This document shows positions 16,717-24,642 of a stretch of 64,000 nucleotides of DNA, one piece after another. Position numbers and translations under genes: made by a program. The notes beneath the pieces were generated by a model. The model searched no databases and was not told where the DNA came from. It saw nothing but the letters and a program-made list of their open reading frames with translations. This DNA is from Faecalicoccus acidiformans (lineage in GTDB: Bacteria; Bacillota_I; Bacilli_A; Erysipelotrichales; Erysipelotrichaceae): assembly GCF_014202635.1 (NCBI RefSeq), contig NZ_JACHHD010000007.1, positions 29,476 to 93,475 on the forward strand, written 5' to 3'. Position 1 is the stretch's first letter. Each line of letters begins with the position of its first letter.

Positions 16717-18643
16717 GAAAACGATTAAGACTATGGGGGGATGTCTCTTGTTTTTGATACCCGTATTGGCTGGCATACCCTTAGTGGGGGCGGCTCTTAT
16801 TTTTTTGATACAGGATGCCCGCTTGCGTGGCTTTGTGATCTATGGAACGGTGGCCTTGATGATGTTGGCTTGTTTAGGCTTGACGGGTGCCTGGATCCTG
16901 GATGGAAGCACGCCTTGGCTTTTATATACACATACCGAACTCATGGATCATCTCATGCAGGGAATAGAGATCTTATTGATGGTTTTTATCATCTATATGA
17001 GTTTCAAATATAAAAGACGATGGGTTTCGATTCTTTCAATTTTACAAACAGGTTTGGCTTTCTGGGTCGAGTATTCGTACCCTCTTCAGGAAGCGACCCA
17101 TACTCAAGTAGATTCCCTGGCTTTATTGATGTGTGTGATTTGTGCCTTCATAGGCGGCCTGATCGGAATCTATTCTGTAGGTTATATGAAGAGTTATCAT
17201 GAAAAACATCGGGGTGTGATCGATCGCAGCTCGACTTTTCTGGCGCTGTTGTTTGTATTTATGTCGGCTATGTTTGGGTTGGTTCTTTCTTCGAATTTGA
17301 TCTGGATGTATTTCTTCTGGGAAGTGACCAGTGTGATCTCTTTTCTTTTGATCGGTTATACAAGAACAGAAGAAGCGATTGAAAATAGTTTTCGGGCTTT
17401 GTGGATGAATCTTCTTGGCGGTTTTGGCTTTGCGGTTGCGATCTGGCTTTGTGCGATGTGGAACCACAGTGTTCAGATGGATCAAATCGTTTCCAGTGCC
17501 AATCCGATGATCATTGGGATGCTTTGCCTGGCGGGCTTGACCAAAAGTGCCCAGTTGCCATTTTCCACCTGGTTATTTGGGGCCATGGTGGCGCCTACAC
17601 CGTCCAGTGCGCTTTTGCATAGTGCGACCATGGTCAAAGCGGGTGTTTATTTGCTGATTCGTCTGGCTCCGGCTTTGAATGGTACGATTTGTGGAACGAT
17701 CGTGAGCTTTATTGGCGGTTTTACCTTTATCATGACTTCTTTAATGGCGATTGCCCAAAATGATGCGAAAAAAGTGCTGGCTTTTTCTACGATTTCCAAT
17801 TTAGGCTTGATTGTTGCCTGCGCCGGCATTGGGGTAGAGCAGACGGTCTGGGCAGCGATCTTTTTGATGATCTTTCACTCTTCAAGCAAGTCGATGTTGT
17901 TTGAAGCGGTGGGAGCGACGGAAAACAGTATCGGATCTCGGGACATTGAAAGGATGCATGGCTTGATCCTGCGGCTGCCCAAATTAGCTTATGTGATGGG
18001 GATCGGAATTGCCGGAATGTATTTGGCGCCCTTTGGCATGCTGATCAGTAAATGGGTGGCCTTAAAAGCATTCGTAGATTCCGGGAATGTTCTTTTAGTG
18101 ATTTGTATCGCGTTCGGTAGTGCTTCTACCATGTTTTATTGGACAAAATGGTTAGGAAAGCTGATTGCGATGCATAAACCGCATACTCCGGATCCGGATA
18201 TTACGCGAAAAGATGAATATTTTTCAATGGCGGTTTTATGTGTGATTACAATTTTGTTATGTCTTTTATTCCCGCTTTTGGCAGGGTATGTCGTCAATCC
18301 GATCGTCCTTTCTTTGTTCGGGGCTACCACCGATGTTTTGTCGATGAGTGAACTGACTACGATGGTGATCATGGTCTGCAGCGTATTGATCGTTCCGGCC
18401 ATGATGTTCTTGATCACGCGGATGGCGCCGCGAGATATCGTTCCGATTTATATGAATGGGATCAATGTAGGAGATAATTCTCATTTTATTGACAGTTTTG
18501 GAGAAGAAAAGAAACTTCATCTGTCCAACTGGTATTTACGGTTTGATTTTGGCAGACGGCGGCTGTTGAAGCCGTCTCAGATCGTAGCGGCCAGTGTGCT
18601 GATCGTGACTTTTGCGATTCTGTTAGGGGGTGTTTTGGCATGA
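16715..18643 (+). CDS. echA: Ech hydrogenase subunit A, NuoL-like membrane subunit
   Basis: The largest membrane subunit of an energy-converting [NiFe] hydrogenase, related to the NuoL/MrpA antiporter-like proteins that move ions. It has 642 residues and some 15 membrane segments. Family landmarks include WMYFFWEVTSVISFLLIGYT with its key glutamate, and FSTWLFGAMVAPTPSSALLH followed by SATMVKAG with the conserved lysine. The start is uncertain: the ATG at 16715 has AGGA five bases upstream but overlaps a TATAAT box. The ATG at 16733, or a TTG at 16748 behind GGGGGGA, are alternatives. It overlaps echB as ATGA. Confidence 0.9.
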   Translation: MKTIKTMGGCLLFLIPVLAGIPLVGAALIFLIQDARLRGFVIYGTVALMMLACLGLTGAWILDGSTPWLLYTHTELMDHLMQGIEILLMVFIIYMSFKYKRRWVSILSILQTGLAFWVEYSYPLQEATHTQVDSLALLMCVICAFIGGLIGIYSVGYMKSYHEKHRGVIDRSSTFLALLFVFMSAMFGLVLSSNLIWMYFFWEVTSVISFLLIGYTRTEEAIENSFRALWMNLLGGFGFAVAIWLCAMWNHSVQMDQIVSSANPMIIGMLCLAGLTKSAQLPFSTWLFGAMVAPTPSSALLHSATMVKAGVYLLIRLAPALNGTICGTIVSFIGGFTFIMTSLMAIAQNDAKKVLAFSTISNLGLIVACAGIGVEQTVWAAIFLMIFHSSSKSMLFEAVGATENSIGSRDIERMHGLILRLPKLAYVMGIGIAGMYLAPFGMLISKWVALKAFVDSGNVLLVICIAFGSASTMFYWTKWLGKLIAMHKPHTPDPDITRKDEYFSMAVLCVITILLCLLFPLLAGYVVNPIVLSLFGATTDVLSMSELTTMVIMVCSVLIVPAMMFLITRMAPRDIVPIYMNGINVGDNSHFIDSFGEEKKLHLSNWYLRFDFGRRRLLKPSQIVAASVLIVTFAILLGGVLA

Positions 18644-19500
18644 GTCGAACCATCTCTTTGATTCTTTATCTTGTATTGGCTCCTTTTATCGGTGCTTTGT
18701 TGGATGGAGTGGATCGCAAGATCACAGCGCGCATGCAAGGAAGAAAGGGCCCTAGCCTGTTTCAACCGTTCTATGATCTGGTGAAATTGTTTTCTAAGCA
18801 GATGATTGCGGTCAACAGTGTGCAGCTCTTGTTGAATTGCAGCTATCTGGTTTTCTTGGCTATAGCGGGCGGAATGGTCTTTTTTGGGACGGATATCTTG
18901 ATGTCTTTATTTATTCTTTCGACTGCCGATATGTTCTTGATTTTGGCTGCCAGCTCTGACTCGTCGCCTTATTCGAATATTGGGGCCAGCCGGGAGATGC
19001 TGCAGATGATGAGTTATGAACCGATGACTTTATTGATTGCGGTAGGATTTTATCTTGCCACAGGATCTTTCCGGGTGGATGAGATCATACTCCAGTCATC
19101 GGCTGCGATTTGGATGATGCCGGGTCTTTTCGTGGGCTTTATCTTGATCATGGCTATCAAATTGCGTAAATCTCCGTTTGACCTATCTACCAGTCATCAT
19201 GCGCATCAGGAGGTTGTCAAAGGAATCACCACGGAAATGAGCGGTCCCACTTTGGCGATCATGGAAATTGGTGAATACTATGAAAAGATGTTGTTGTTGG
19301 CAATCGTAGGGCTTTTCTTCATCCATGATACGGCATGGAGCTGGATAATAGGAATCGTGGCTTGTTTGGGTGTTTATTTTATTGAGATCTTGATCGATAA
19401 TGTCTGTGCGCGCGTCAATTGGAAAAAACTGATTGAAATCTGTTGGCTGATCACTTTGCTTTGTGGCGGGATCAATATACTGATCCTGATGTTGATCTAA
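18640..19500 (+). CDS. echB: Ech hydrogenase subunit B, NuoH-like membrane subunit
   Basis: A 286-residue membrane protein of the NuoH/HycD family that connects the soluble hydrogenase arm to the ion-translocating part. It has about eight membrane segments. The cytoplasmic loop with DRKITARMQGRKGPSLFQPF matches the conserved NuoH segment, and FDLSTSHHAHQEVVKGI is the conserved acidic loop. The ATG overlaps the echA stop by four bases, implying coupled translation. Confidence 0.93.
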   Translation: MSRTISLILYLVLAPFIGALLDGVDRKITARMQGRKGPSLFQPFYDLVKLFSKQMIAVNSVQLLLNCSYLVFLAIAGGMVFFGTDILMSLFILSTADMFLILAASSDSSPYSNIGASREMLQMMSYEPMTLLIAVGFYLATGSFRVDEIILQSSAAIWMMPGLFVGFILIMAIKLRKSPFDLSTSHHAHQEVVKGITTEMSGPTLAIMEIGEYYEKMLLLAIVGLFFIHDTAWSWIIGIVACLGVYFIEILIDNVCARVNWKKLIEICWLITLLCGGINILILMLI

Positions 19501-19517
19501 AAAAGGGGGTTGTATCT

Positions 19518-19949
19518 ATGAGTCGATTAAAAAAATCTCCTTGGATGCTGCATTACGATGCCAGCAGCTGCAATGGCTGTGATATTGAAGTGTTAGCTTG
19601 TACGATGCCTCGTTTTGATATAGAGCGCTTTGGCATCATCAATACCGGCAATCCGTTTCATGCCGATATTTTACTGATCACTGGCGGTGTCAATGCACAG
19701 AGTGCCCAAGTGGTTAAACAGATTTATTCACAGATGCCCAATCCCAAAGTGGTCGTAGCGGTAGGTATCTGTGCTTGTACAGGCGGTGTCTTCAAAGATT
19801 GTTACAATATTTTAGGTGGAGTGGATCAAGTGATTCCTGTGGATGTGTATGTGCCAGGGTGCGCAGCTCGTCCTCAGTCCATCATCGATGGAGTTTTGAA
19901 AGCGGTGGAGATCTTAGAAAAGAAACAGGAGGCTCGAGAACATGCGTGA
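19518..19949 (+). CDS. echC: Ech hydrogenase subunit C, small [4Fe-4S] subunit
   Basis: The NuoB-like small hydrogenase subunit carrying the cluster next to the NiFe site. Its 143 residues include the ligand set CNGCDIE near residue 18, ICACTGG near residue 83 and PGCAARP near residue 115, the NuoB-type arrangement. The start at 19518 follows AAGGGGGTT; a longer open frame upstream overlaps echB and has no ribosome site. The gene overlaps echD by eight bases. Confidence 0.94.
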   Translation: MSRLKKSPWMLHYDASSCNGCDIEVLACTMPRFDIERFGIINTGNPFHADILLITGGVNAQSAQVVKQIYSQMPNPKVVVAVGICACTGGVFKDCYNILGGVDQVIPVDVYVPGCAARPQSIIDGVLKAVEILEKKQEAREHA

Positions 19950-20289
19950 TCGAATCTTAACGTTAGGGAAAGCGGAATTATATGCTGCGACCGTACAAAA
20001 AAAGATGAAGGGATGGCGTTTGGCTCAAATTTGTGCTACGACGGTATCGGATGGATTTGAGATGAACTATACTTTTGTCAAGGATCAAGATATGGATACG
20101 ATTCGAGTGCATCTGGATCGTCATGAATCGATTTCTTCCATCACGCAGATCTATCCTTGTGCATTTATTCAGGAAAATGAAGCTGCCGAATTGTTTGGAG
20201 TATTGATCAATAACATTACGATGGATTATAAACACAAGTTATATCGAATCGATGTGGAGGCTCCTTTTGGCCCTAAGGAGGAAAACTGA
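19942..20289 (+). CDS. echD: Ech hydrogenase subunit D, NuoC-like
   Basis: A 115-residue soluble subunit related to the core of NuoC, which stabilises the interaction of large and small subunits. The segment SSITQIYPCAFIQENEAAELFG and the terminal DVEAPFGPKEE fit the family's ERE-type signature region. It starts inside the end of echC with CAGGAGG upstream, and its TGA overlaps the ATG of echE (TGATG). Assignment rests on position and these short motifs. Confidence 0.88.
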   Translation: MRDRILTLGKAELYAATVQKKMKGWRLAQICATTVSDGFEMNYTFVKDQDMDTIRVHLDRHESISSITQIYPCAFIQENEAAELFGVLINNITMDYKHKLYRIDVEAPFGPKEEN

Positions 20290-21368
20290 TGGCAAAACGA
20301 AGTGTCATTCCTTTTGGACCCCAGCATCCGGTCTTGCCCGAGCCCATTCATTTGGATTTGGTTTTAGAGGATGAGGTGGTTGTCGAAGCCATTCCGAATA
20401 TAGGTTTTGTACATCGTGGTTTGGAAAAGCTGGTGGACTCCCGTGACTATAAACAGTATGTCTATGTGGCGGAAAGAATTTGCGGTATCTGTAGTTTTGG
20501 ACATGGCATGGGATATTGTGAGAGCGTGGAAAGAGCCATGGGCATCGATATTCCAGCTCGTGCAAAGTATCTGCGCACATTGTGGATGGAACTGAGCCGG
20601 ATCCATTCTCATCTATTGTGGTTAGGCTTGTTGGCGGATGCCTTGGGATTTGAATCCTTATTTATGCAAAGCTGGCGTTTACGGGAAAAGATCTTGGATA
20701 TCTTCGATATGACGACTGGCGGAAGAATCATCTTCTCGGTCAATCAAATCGGGGGCGTCTTAAAGGATGTAGAGCCTGTGATGTTAAAAGAGATCCAAAA
20801 AACGATCACAGAGTTAGAATCTGAAGTGAAACCGATCATTCGCACATTCCTGGAAGATCGGTTGGTCAATATGCGTTTGCGCGGGCTGGGCGTCCTTTCT
20901 AAAGAACAGGCGTATACGGCTGGAGCTGTAGGGCCGATGCTGAGGGCCAGCGGAGTCGCTTATGATTCGCGAGAAACAGGATATGCGGCTTATGCAGATC
21001 TGAGTTTTGGACCAATCACAGCTATAGAAGGGGACTCTTATGCGCGTGTCAAGGTCCGCTTGGCAGAGATTTTACAATCTTTTGAGATCTTGCAGGAATT
21101 ATTGGGAAAGATTCCTTCGGGCGAGATTGCGATCCCGGTAAAAGGAAATCCTAAAGGAGAATGTTTTGTTCGTATTGAGCAGCCGCGAGGAGAAGCGATT
21201 TACTATACGAAAGGAAATGGAACAAAATATTTAGACCGTTTCCGTTTGCGTACGCCGACAACAGCTAATATTCCTCCCATGTTGGATCTTTTAAAAGGAT
21301 GTCAGTTGTCCGATGTGGCCTTGTTGATCTTGACGATCGATCCGTGCATCAGCTGTACAGAGAGGTAA
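20289..21368 (+). CDS. echE: Ech hydrogenase subunit E, NiFe large subunit
   Basis: The catalytic NiFe subunit, related to NuoD. Both active-site pairs are present: ERICGIC with Cys65 and Cys68, and DPCISC with Cys353 and Cys356. The four cysteines and FGHG context show it is a true hydrogenase and not a complex I NuoD. The protein ends TER only three residues after the last cysteine, so there is no C-terminal peptide to be clipped by a maturation protease. It needs the HypA-F proteins encoded divergently. It is translationally coupled to echD. Confidence 0.96.
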   Translation: MAKRSVIPFGPQHPVLPEPIHLDLVLEDEVVVEAIPNIGFVHRGLEKLVDSRDYKQYVYVAERICGICSFGHGMGYCESVERAMGIDIPARAKYLRTLWMELSRIHSHLLWLGLLADALGFESLFMQSWRLREKILDIFDMTTGGRIIFSVNQIGGVLKDVEPVMLKEIQKTITELESEVKPIIRTFLEDRLVNMRLRGLGVLSKEQAYTAGAVGPMLRASGVAYDSRETGYAAYADLSFGPITAIEGDSYARVKVRLAEILQSFEILQELLGKIPSGEIAIPVKGNPKGECFVRIEQPRGEAIYYTKGNGTKYLDRFRLRTPTTANIPPMLDLLKGCQLSDVALLILTIDPCISCTER

Positions 21369-21372
21369 TCGT

Positions 21373-21933
21373 ATGGCAAGAAAAGAAAAGTTGTTTGTAT
21401 TCACACCGCAGATTCTGAAGAACTTAGTTTCGAAGCCGGTCACCGAAGCTTATCCTTTTGAAGAAGCCCATTATACGGATCGGATGCGAGGTCATATCGA
21501 AATTGATATCGAGCAATGTATTTCGTGCACGCTTTGTGCTCAAAATTGTCCGCCTAGAGCCATCAAAGTGGATAGAGGAAAAGGGACGTGGGAAATCAAC
21601 CGTTTTGACTGTGTGCAGTGTGGAAACTGTGTTCAGGTTTGTCCCAAAAAATGTCTGCATATGAAAAAAGGATACACGCAGCCGGAAACACAAAAATCGG
21701 TCGAAGTATACACTCGTACGATTCAAAAGAAAAAGTTTCCTAAAGCTTCCTCAGACTGTGTTTATTGCACACTGTGTGCCAAGAAATGCCCTCGAGATGC
21801 GATTACAGTAGATCGTTCTCAAAAGCTTTGGAGCTTGAATCAAGATTTGTGTGTCAGTTGTGGGCTCTGTGCGAAAAATTGTCCCAAAAAATGCATTGAA
21901 ATGATAGAAATCAATGATGAGGAAGCAGTATAG
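21373..21933 (+). CDS. echF: Ech hydrogenase subunit F, polyferredoxin form with four cluster motifs
   Basis: The NuoI-like electron-entry subunit that takes electrons from ferredoxin. EchF normally has two [4Fe-4S] motifs; this 186-residue protein has four complete CxxCxxCxxxCP motifs: CISCTLCAQNCP, CVQCGNCVQVCP, CVYCTLCAKKCP and CVSCGLCAKNCP. The second pair repeats the first after a 30-residue linker, so it looks like an internal duplication. The N-terminus has the NuoI-type LKNLVSKPVTEAYPFEE. It starts four bases after echE, and a terminator overlaps its stop. Confidence 0.92.
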   Translation: MARKEKLFVFTPQILKNLVSKPVTEAYPFEEAHYTDRMRGHIEIDIEQCISCTLCAQNCPPRAIKVDRGKGTWEINRFDCVQCGNCVQVCPKKCLHMKKGYTQPETQKSVEVYTRTIQKKKFPKASSDCVYCTLCAKKCPRDAITVDRSQKLWSLNQDLCVSCGLCAKNCPKKCIEMIEINDEEAV

Positions 21934-21951
21934 GCACTGTTTCCTTTTTTT
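21921..21951 (+). terminator. Terminator of the ech operon
   Basis: GGAAGCAGT and ACTGTTTCC form a 9-bp stem with one G-U pair, followed by seven T. The echF stop codon lies in the loop. Confidence 0.88.
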
Positions 21952-21959
21952 AAGCAAGC

Positions 21960-21988
21960 TTGCAAAAGCATAATAAGTATGCCATAAT
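21960..21988 (+). promoter_or_regulatory. tRNA-Leu promoter
   Basis: TTGCAA (21960-21965), a 17-base spacer and CATAAT (21983-21988); the predicted start is about eight bases before the tRNA. Confidence 0.7.
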
Positions 21989-22002
21989 ATGAAAGCACAA
22001 AT

Positions 22003-22088
22003 GCAGAAGTGGTGGAACGGCAGACACGCTGTCTTCAGGCGGCAGTGCGAGCAATCGCGTGAGAGTTCAAATCTCTTCTTCTGCACCA
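22003..22088 (+). tRNA. tRNA-Leu (anticodon CAG), CCA encoded
   Basis: The acceptor arms GCAGAAG and CTTCTGC pair fully, with discriminator A and an encoded CCA. The anticodon stem CTGTC/GGCAG (one G-U pair) closes the loop TTCAGGC, giving anticodon CAG. The long variable arm folds as GCGA-GCAA-TCGC, typical of class II tRNAs, and the T arm is GAGAG-TTCAAAT-CTCTT. It reads CUG codons. Its 3' end is duplicated 2.57 kb downstream, which marks it as the attachment site of the inserted element. Confidence 0.96.
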
Positions 22089-22225
22089 AAGTCTATAAAG
22101 TCCTTTATATAAAGGACTTTTTCTTTGTTTTGATGAAAAAATGGCCAGTTGGTGACAGTTTGGTGACAGTAAGCCATCTCTAAACAAAATTCTTTTTTCT
22201 TATTTTCGGTTTTAATAATCTTCAT
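22067..22225 (-). CDS. Small open frame across the left element end, uncertain
   Basis: A 52-codon frame starting MKIIKTENKKKEF behind a GAGGGTGAAGTATT ribosome-like site; it ends inside the tRNA-Leu gene. It covers the repeated TTGGTGACAG sites. Its sequence is not one I recognise, and much of it is dictated by the repeats and the tRNA. It may be a remnant of an excisionase or integrase gene end, or chance. No further support is visible. Confidence 0.2.
   Translation of the reverse strand: MKIIKTENKKKEFCLEMAYCHQTVTNWPFFHQNKEKVLYIKDFIDFGAEEEI
22072..22088 (+). repeat. Left attachment repeat, in tRNA-Leu
   Basis: TCTCTTCTTCTGCACCA, the 3' part of the T stem, the acceptor arm and CCA of the intact tRNA-Leu; identical over 17 bases to 24643-24659. 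Confidence 0.8.
22097..22125 (+). terminator. Terminator after tRNA-Leu
   Basis: A perfect palindrome AAAGTCCTT...AAGGACTTT around TATATA, followed by TTC and further T. It lies just inside the element, so the element brings its own terminator for the tRNA transcript. Confidence 0.75.
22149..22169 (+). repeat. Tandem TTGGTGACAG motifs, left end of element
   Basis: Two copies of TTGGTGACAG start at 22149 and 22160, an 11-base period, about 60 bases inside the left attachment repeat. The same motif is paired near the right end (24519-24540). The position and pairing suggest arm-type binding sites of a tyrosine recombinase. Confidence 0.55.
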
Positions 22226-22266
22226 AATACTTCACCCTCTATCGAACATTTTTTATCTATACGGCA

Positions 22267-22310
22267 AAGTCGGATACTAACTATATCGTTAAACTATCCG
22301 ACTTTTTTTA
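22267..22310 (+). terminator. Plus-strand terminator inside the element
   Basis: A 10-bp stem AAGTCGGATA/TATCCGACTT with an 18-base loop, followed by seven T. No plus-strand gene is visible just upstream except tRNA-Leu; it may insulate the element's minus-strand genes. The stretch 22311-22443 holds nothing I can identify. Confidence 0.7.
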
Positions 22311-22443
22311 TTGTCCCCATCAATATATGAGACCTGGATAAATCTTCTAATTCATTGAGATAGGTTCATATTCATGGGGTATATAGGCTGGGTTATCGGT
22401 TTAATTCTGAAAAATGGAGATATCACGAATATAAAGATAAACA

Positions 22444-22680
22444 TTAGAATCTTTCTTTGTAAGGATAATTCTTGGATTTATTAATATTTGCGACAAATTC
22501 CGCTTCTTGTTTTGTAGCATAAAGTCTGTTTTCTCGAAGTCGCGTACCTCCAGATTCCTCAGTAAATTTTAATGTATACATGCGAGTTGAAGCCGTAACT
22601 CGGACAACTTTTGCTTCCTTGATGAAGATTTGATTGGCGATAATATAGACGATATCTCCAACATTATATTTTGTTTTCAT
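22444..22680 (-). CDS. Small SH3-like protein of mobile elements, unknown function
   Basis: A 78-residue protein beginning MKTKYNVGDIVYIIANQIF. The YNVGDIVY...AKVVRV...YTLKF pattern suggests a small beta-barrel (KOW/SH3-like) fold, and GTRLRENRLYATKQEAE resembles short proteins commonly seen in conjugative elements of Firmicutes. No enzymatic motif is present. The ATG (22678-22680) has no strong ribosome site nearby. It is the last of three minus-strand genes of the tRNA-Leu insert. Confidence 0.6.
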   Translation of the reverse strand: MKTKYNVGDIVYIIANQIFIKEAKVVRVTASTRMYTLKFTEESGGTRLRENRLYATKQEAEFVANINKSKNYPYKERF

Positions 22681-22716
22681 AATTCTATTTTACTGTTTTA
22701 GCTCTTAATTTGCATG

Positions 22717-22743
22717 AAAAAAGGAAGGTGTTTCGCCTTCCTT
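22717..22743 (-). terminator. Terminator after the 450-residue surface protein gene
   Basis: On the minus strand AAGGAAGG and CCTTCCTT form an 8-bp stem with a seven-base loop, followed by a T run. It separates this gene from the 78-residue gene. Confidence 0.85.
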
Positions 22744-22748
22744 AACTT

Positions 22749-24101
22749 TTACTTAAAAGTTATTCCATAATATTTAGTGCCGCATTCGGTTCGATAAATA
22801 TCAACATAATATCCACCATGTGATGCTTGTCCAGAAAGCAGCGCATCCATAATTACTTGTTGAGCATACGCTTCGGCATCAGCTCTATTAGCCCAGAATC
22901 CTGCCGGAATCGTATCGTCACAAGCTGGGACATCCGGTTCTACAGGTTGTGTAGGTTCTGTTGTGGTTGTTCCTCCTGGATTGGTTTGCCCGCTGTTTCC
23001 CGTGTTTGGATTTGAAGACTGATTTCCATTCCCTTGTTGTTGCTGCCAGGCTTCTAAAGCACCTGCCGGAGTACTTCCTTCTCCGGGTTGGATTCCTAAT
23101 CCGCCAGCATCAATGGAGAAAGAATTTCCATTTTCATCTATACCTTCAAAACTATTTGTATCCTTATTATAAGTTCCTTTGACATGACCTTCGTCATCCA
23201 ACAGATTTTTATTTACAAATTCACGATACTCCTTATAATCCATCCCTAAAGATTCCATACTGATATTGCCTGTATTTGTAAAAGCGTCTCGATTAAAATA
23301 CTTATCGTCATCTTCTACTTTTTTAAAGGATGTTGTACCGTTAATTTTATCTTCTTTGATATCGGCATAAGCTGTCTTTAACTCTTCGTTCAAATCTTCA
23401 ACCTGAACATCGATATCGCCGGACTTTGCCTTTTCCAATGTATCCTTGCTCAATGGAACATTGCCATCCACCATAGGAGTCAGTTTGGTTCCATTCTTGA
23501 TATCTTCTTGTGTTACTACTTTAATCTTACATTCTTTCTCTGTAGAATTATCAAATTCATCCGTTCCTACAATTGTATTTGTTTGAGTTTCTGCCTTCGA
23601 AATATCCGTTTCTTCTTTGGATTCTACTGTGACTTTTGATTTATCTTCAGCAAGATAATAGCGAGATAGGTCGAATCCTTCTGCGTTTTGTTCTACAGTG
23701 ATTGTATCTCGGAAGCCAACAAATTCTGGAGCTTTAGAATCTGTAACTTTGATTTCGACATCTTCTGTCTTATCTCCATAGGTAATAGTAACGGTATATG
23801 TTCCTGCTTCCAAATAAGTTTCATCTTTGGAAGTAACTTCTCCAGATTCTTCGTTATATGAATATTTGTCAGTATCTGTCATCAAATTGGATGTGATTTT
23901 GATGTCATCCACCAGTTCAGCATCCATTTTTTCTGTATCCAATAAAGATTCCTTTGTCAAAGAAACTTTATCTCCAGCCTCTATTTCTTGAGTTTTTACC
24001 ACAATTGAAGGTTGAGAAGTTATTGCATATACAATGGCTAAGCAGACAACTATAGCAGCCACTGTACCAACAACAATTTTTTTGTTTTGATACCATTTCA
24101 T
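22749..24101 (-). CDS. Membrane-anchored extracellular protein with Ig-like (DUF5011-type) repeats
   Basis: A 450-residue protein with a short cytoplasmic N-terminus (MKWYQNKK) and one membrane segment near residues 9-28, so the rest is outside. Residues about 35-215 form beta-rich Ig-like domains, including KVTDSKAPEFVGFRDTITV, the pattern of DUF5011-type surface repeats. A middle region of about 110 charged residues follows, then a linker rich in G, N, Q, T and P (residues about 340-390). The C-terminal 60 residues contain two cysteines that could form a disulfide. The start at 24101 is set by AAAGGAGG; a 28-residue upstream extension is rejected. It is the main cargo of the tRNA-Leu insert. 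Its function is unknown. Confidence 0.75.
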   Translation of the reverse strand: MKWYQNKKIVVGTVAAIVVCLAIVYAITSQPSIVVKTQEIEAGDKVSLTKESLLDTEKMDAELVDDIKITSNLMTDTDKYSYNEESGEVTSKDETYLEAGTYTVTITYGDKTEDVEIKVTDSKAPEFVGFRDTITVEQNAEGFDLSRYYLAEDKSKVTVESKEETDISKAETQTNTIVGTDEFDNSTEKECKIKVVTQEDIKNGTKLTPMVDGNVPLSKDTLEKAKSGDIDVQVEDLNEELKTAYADIKEDKINGTTSFKKVEDDDKYFNRDAFTNTGNISMESLGMDYKEYREFVNKNLLDDEGHVKGTYNKDTNSFEGIDENGNSFSIDAGGLGIQPGEGSTPAGALEAWQQQQGNGNQSSNPNTGNSGQTNPGGTTTTEPTQPVEPDVPACDDTIPAGFWANRADAEAYAQQVIMDALLSGQASHGGYYVDIYRTECGTKYYGITFK

Positions 24102-24135
24102 TATTTTTTTCCTCCTTTTTAAATCGCGAGAGCAT

Positions 24136-24348
24136 TTAAAACATGCCTGTATCTCCGAATCCACCACCAAACATATTATTATCAAAAAAATTATTTAAAC
24201 TATCTTCAGCGAAACTTGCGGCATTCTCAGCCTGATGCATGGCTTCATTTGCACAGTTCTCTGTAAATCTGTTTAATGATTCTAATTCATTTGTTTGTTG
24301 TTCTTGTTCAATGTTTTGTTGAAATAAACGATGTAAAAAATCAAACAT
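24136..24348 (-). CDS. Small acidic protein with glycine-rich tail, unknown
   Basis: A 70-residue protein, MFDFLHRLFQQNIEQEQQ, mostly helical and rich in N, E and Q, ending in FGGGFGDTGMF. An AAGGAGGA ribosome site lies nine bases before the ATG (24346-24348), strong evidence that it is translated. A -10-like TATAAT on the minus strand lies just upstream of that site. It precedes the 450-residue surface protein gene by 34 bases and is probably co-transcribed. I do not recognise the family. Confidence 0.65.
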   Translation of the reverse strand: MFDFLHRLFQQNIEQEQQTNELESLNRFTENCANEAMHQAENAASFAEDSLNNFFDNNMFGGGFGDTGMF

Positions 24349-24518
24349 ATCTATATTTCCTCCTTTTTATTATATCAACTTTATATGTTTTAAGCAGCGT
24401 AATTCCATCAGAATGATACATTTTCAAAGTAAACACTTTATAGATTTTTTTGTGGTATAATATTATCACGTAAATCAGATGGAAGTTCCTCTTTATGGAG
24501 GTTGTTTGTACAAAAAAA

Positions 24519-24540
24519 TTGGTGACACTTTTGGTGACAG
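24519..24540 (+). repeat. Tandem TTGGTGACA motifs, right end of element
   Basis: TTGGTGACAC at 24519 and TTGGTGACAG at 24531, a 12-base period, about 100 bases inside the right attachment repeat and in the same orientation as the left pair. The 24361-24642 stretch contains no gene I can support. Confidence 0.55.
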
Positions 24541-24642
24541 CAATCCAAAAACTAGGTGATATTTTATGGAAAATAGCCCAAATTTTTATAAAAAATCCCC
24601 ACTTTTTCAATAAAACGGACCCATTTTAGGGAATGTGAGGGT

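Noticed and set aside
22028..22045. Reading the tRNA anticodon as TCA (a UGA-decoding or selenocysteine tRNA)
   Set aside because: That register leaves the anticodon stem unpaired. The stem CTGTC/GGCAG pairs over five positions and gives anticodon CAG, with a normal Leu variable arm.
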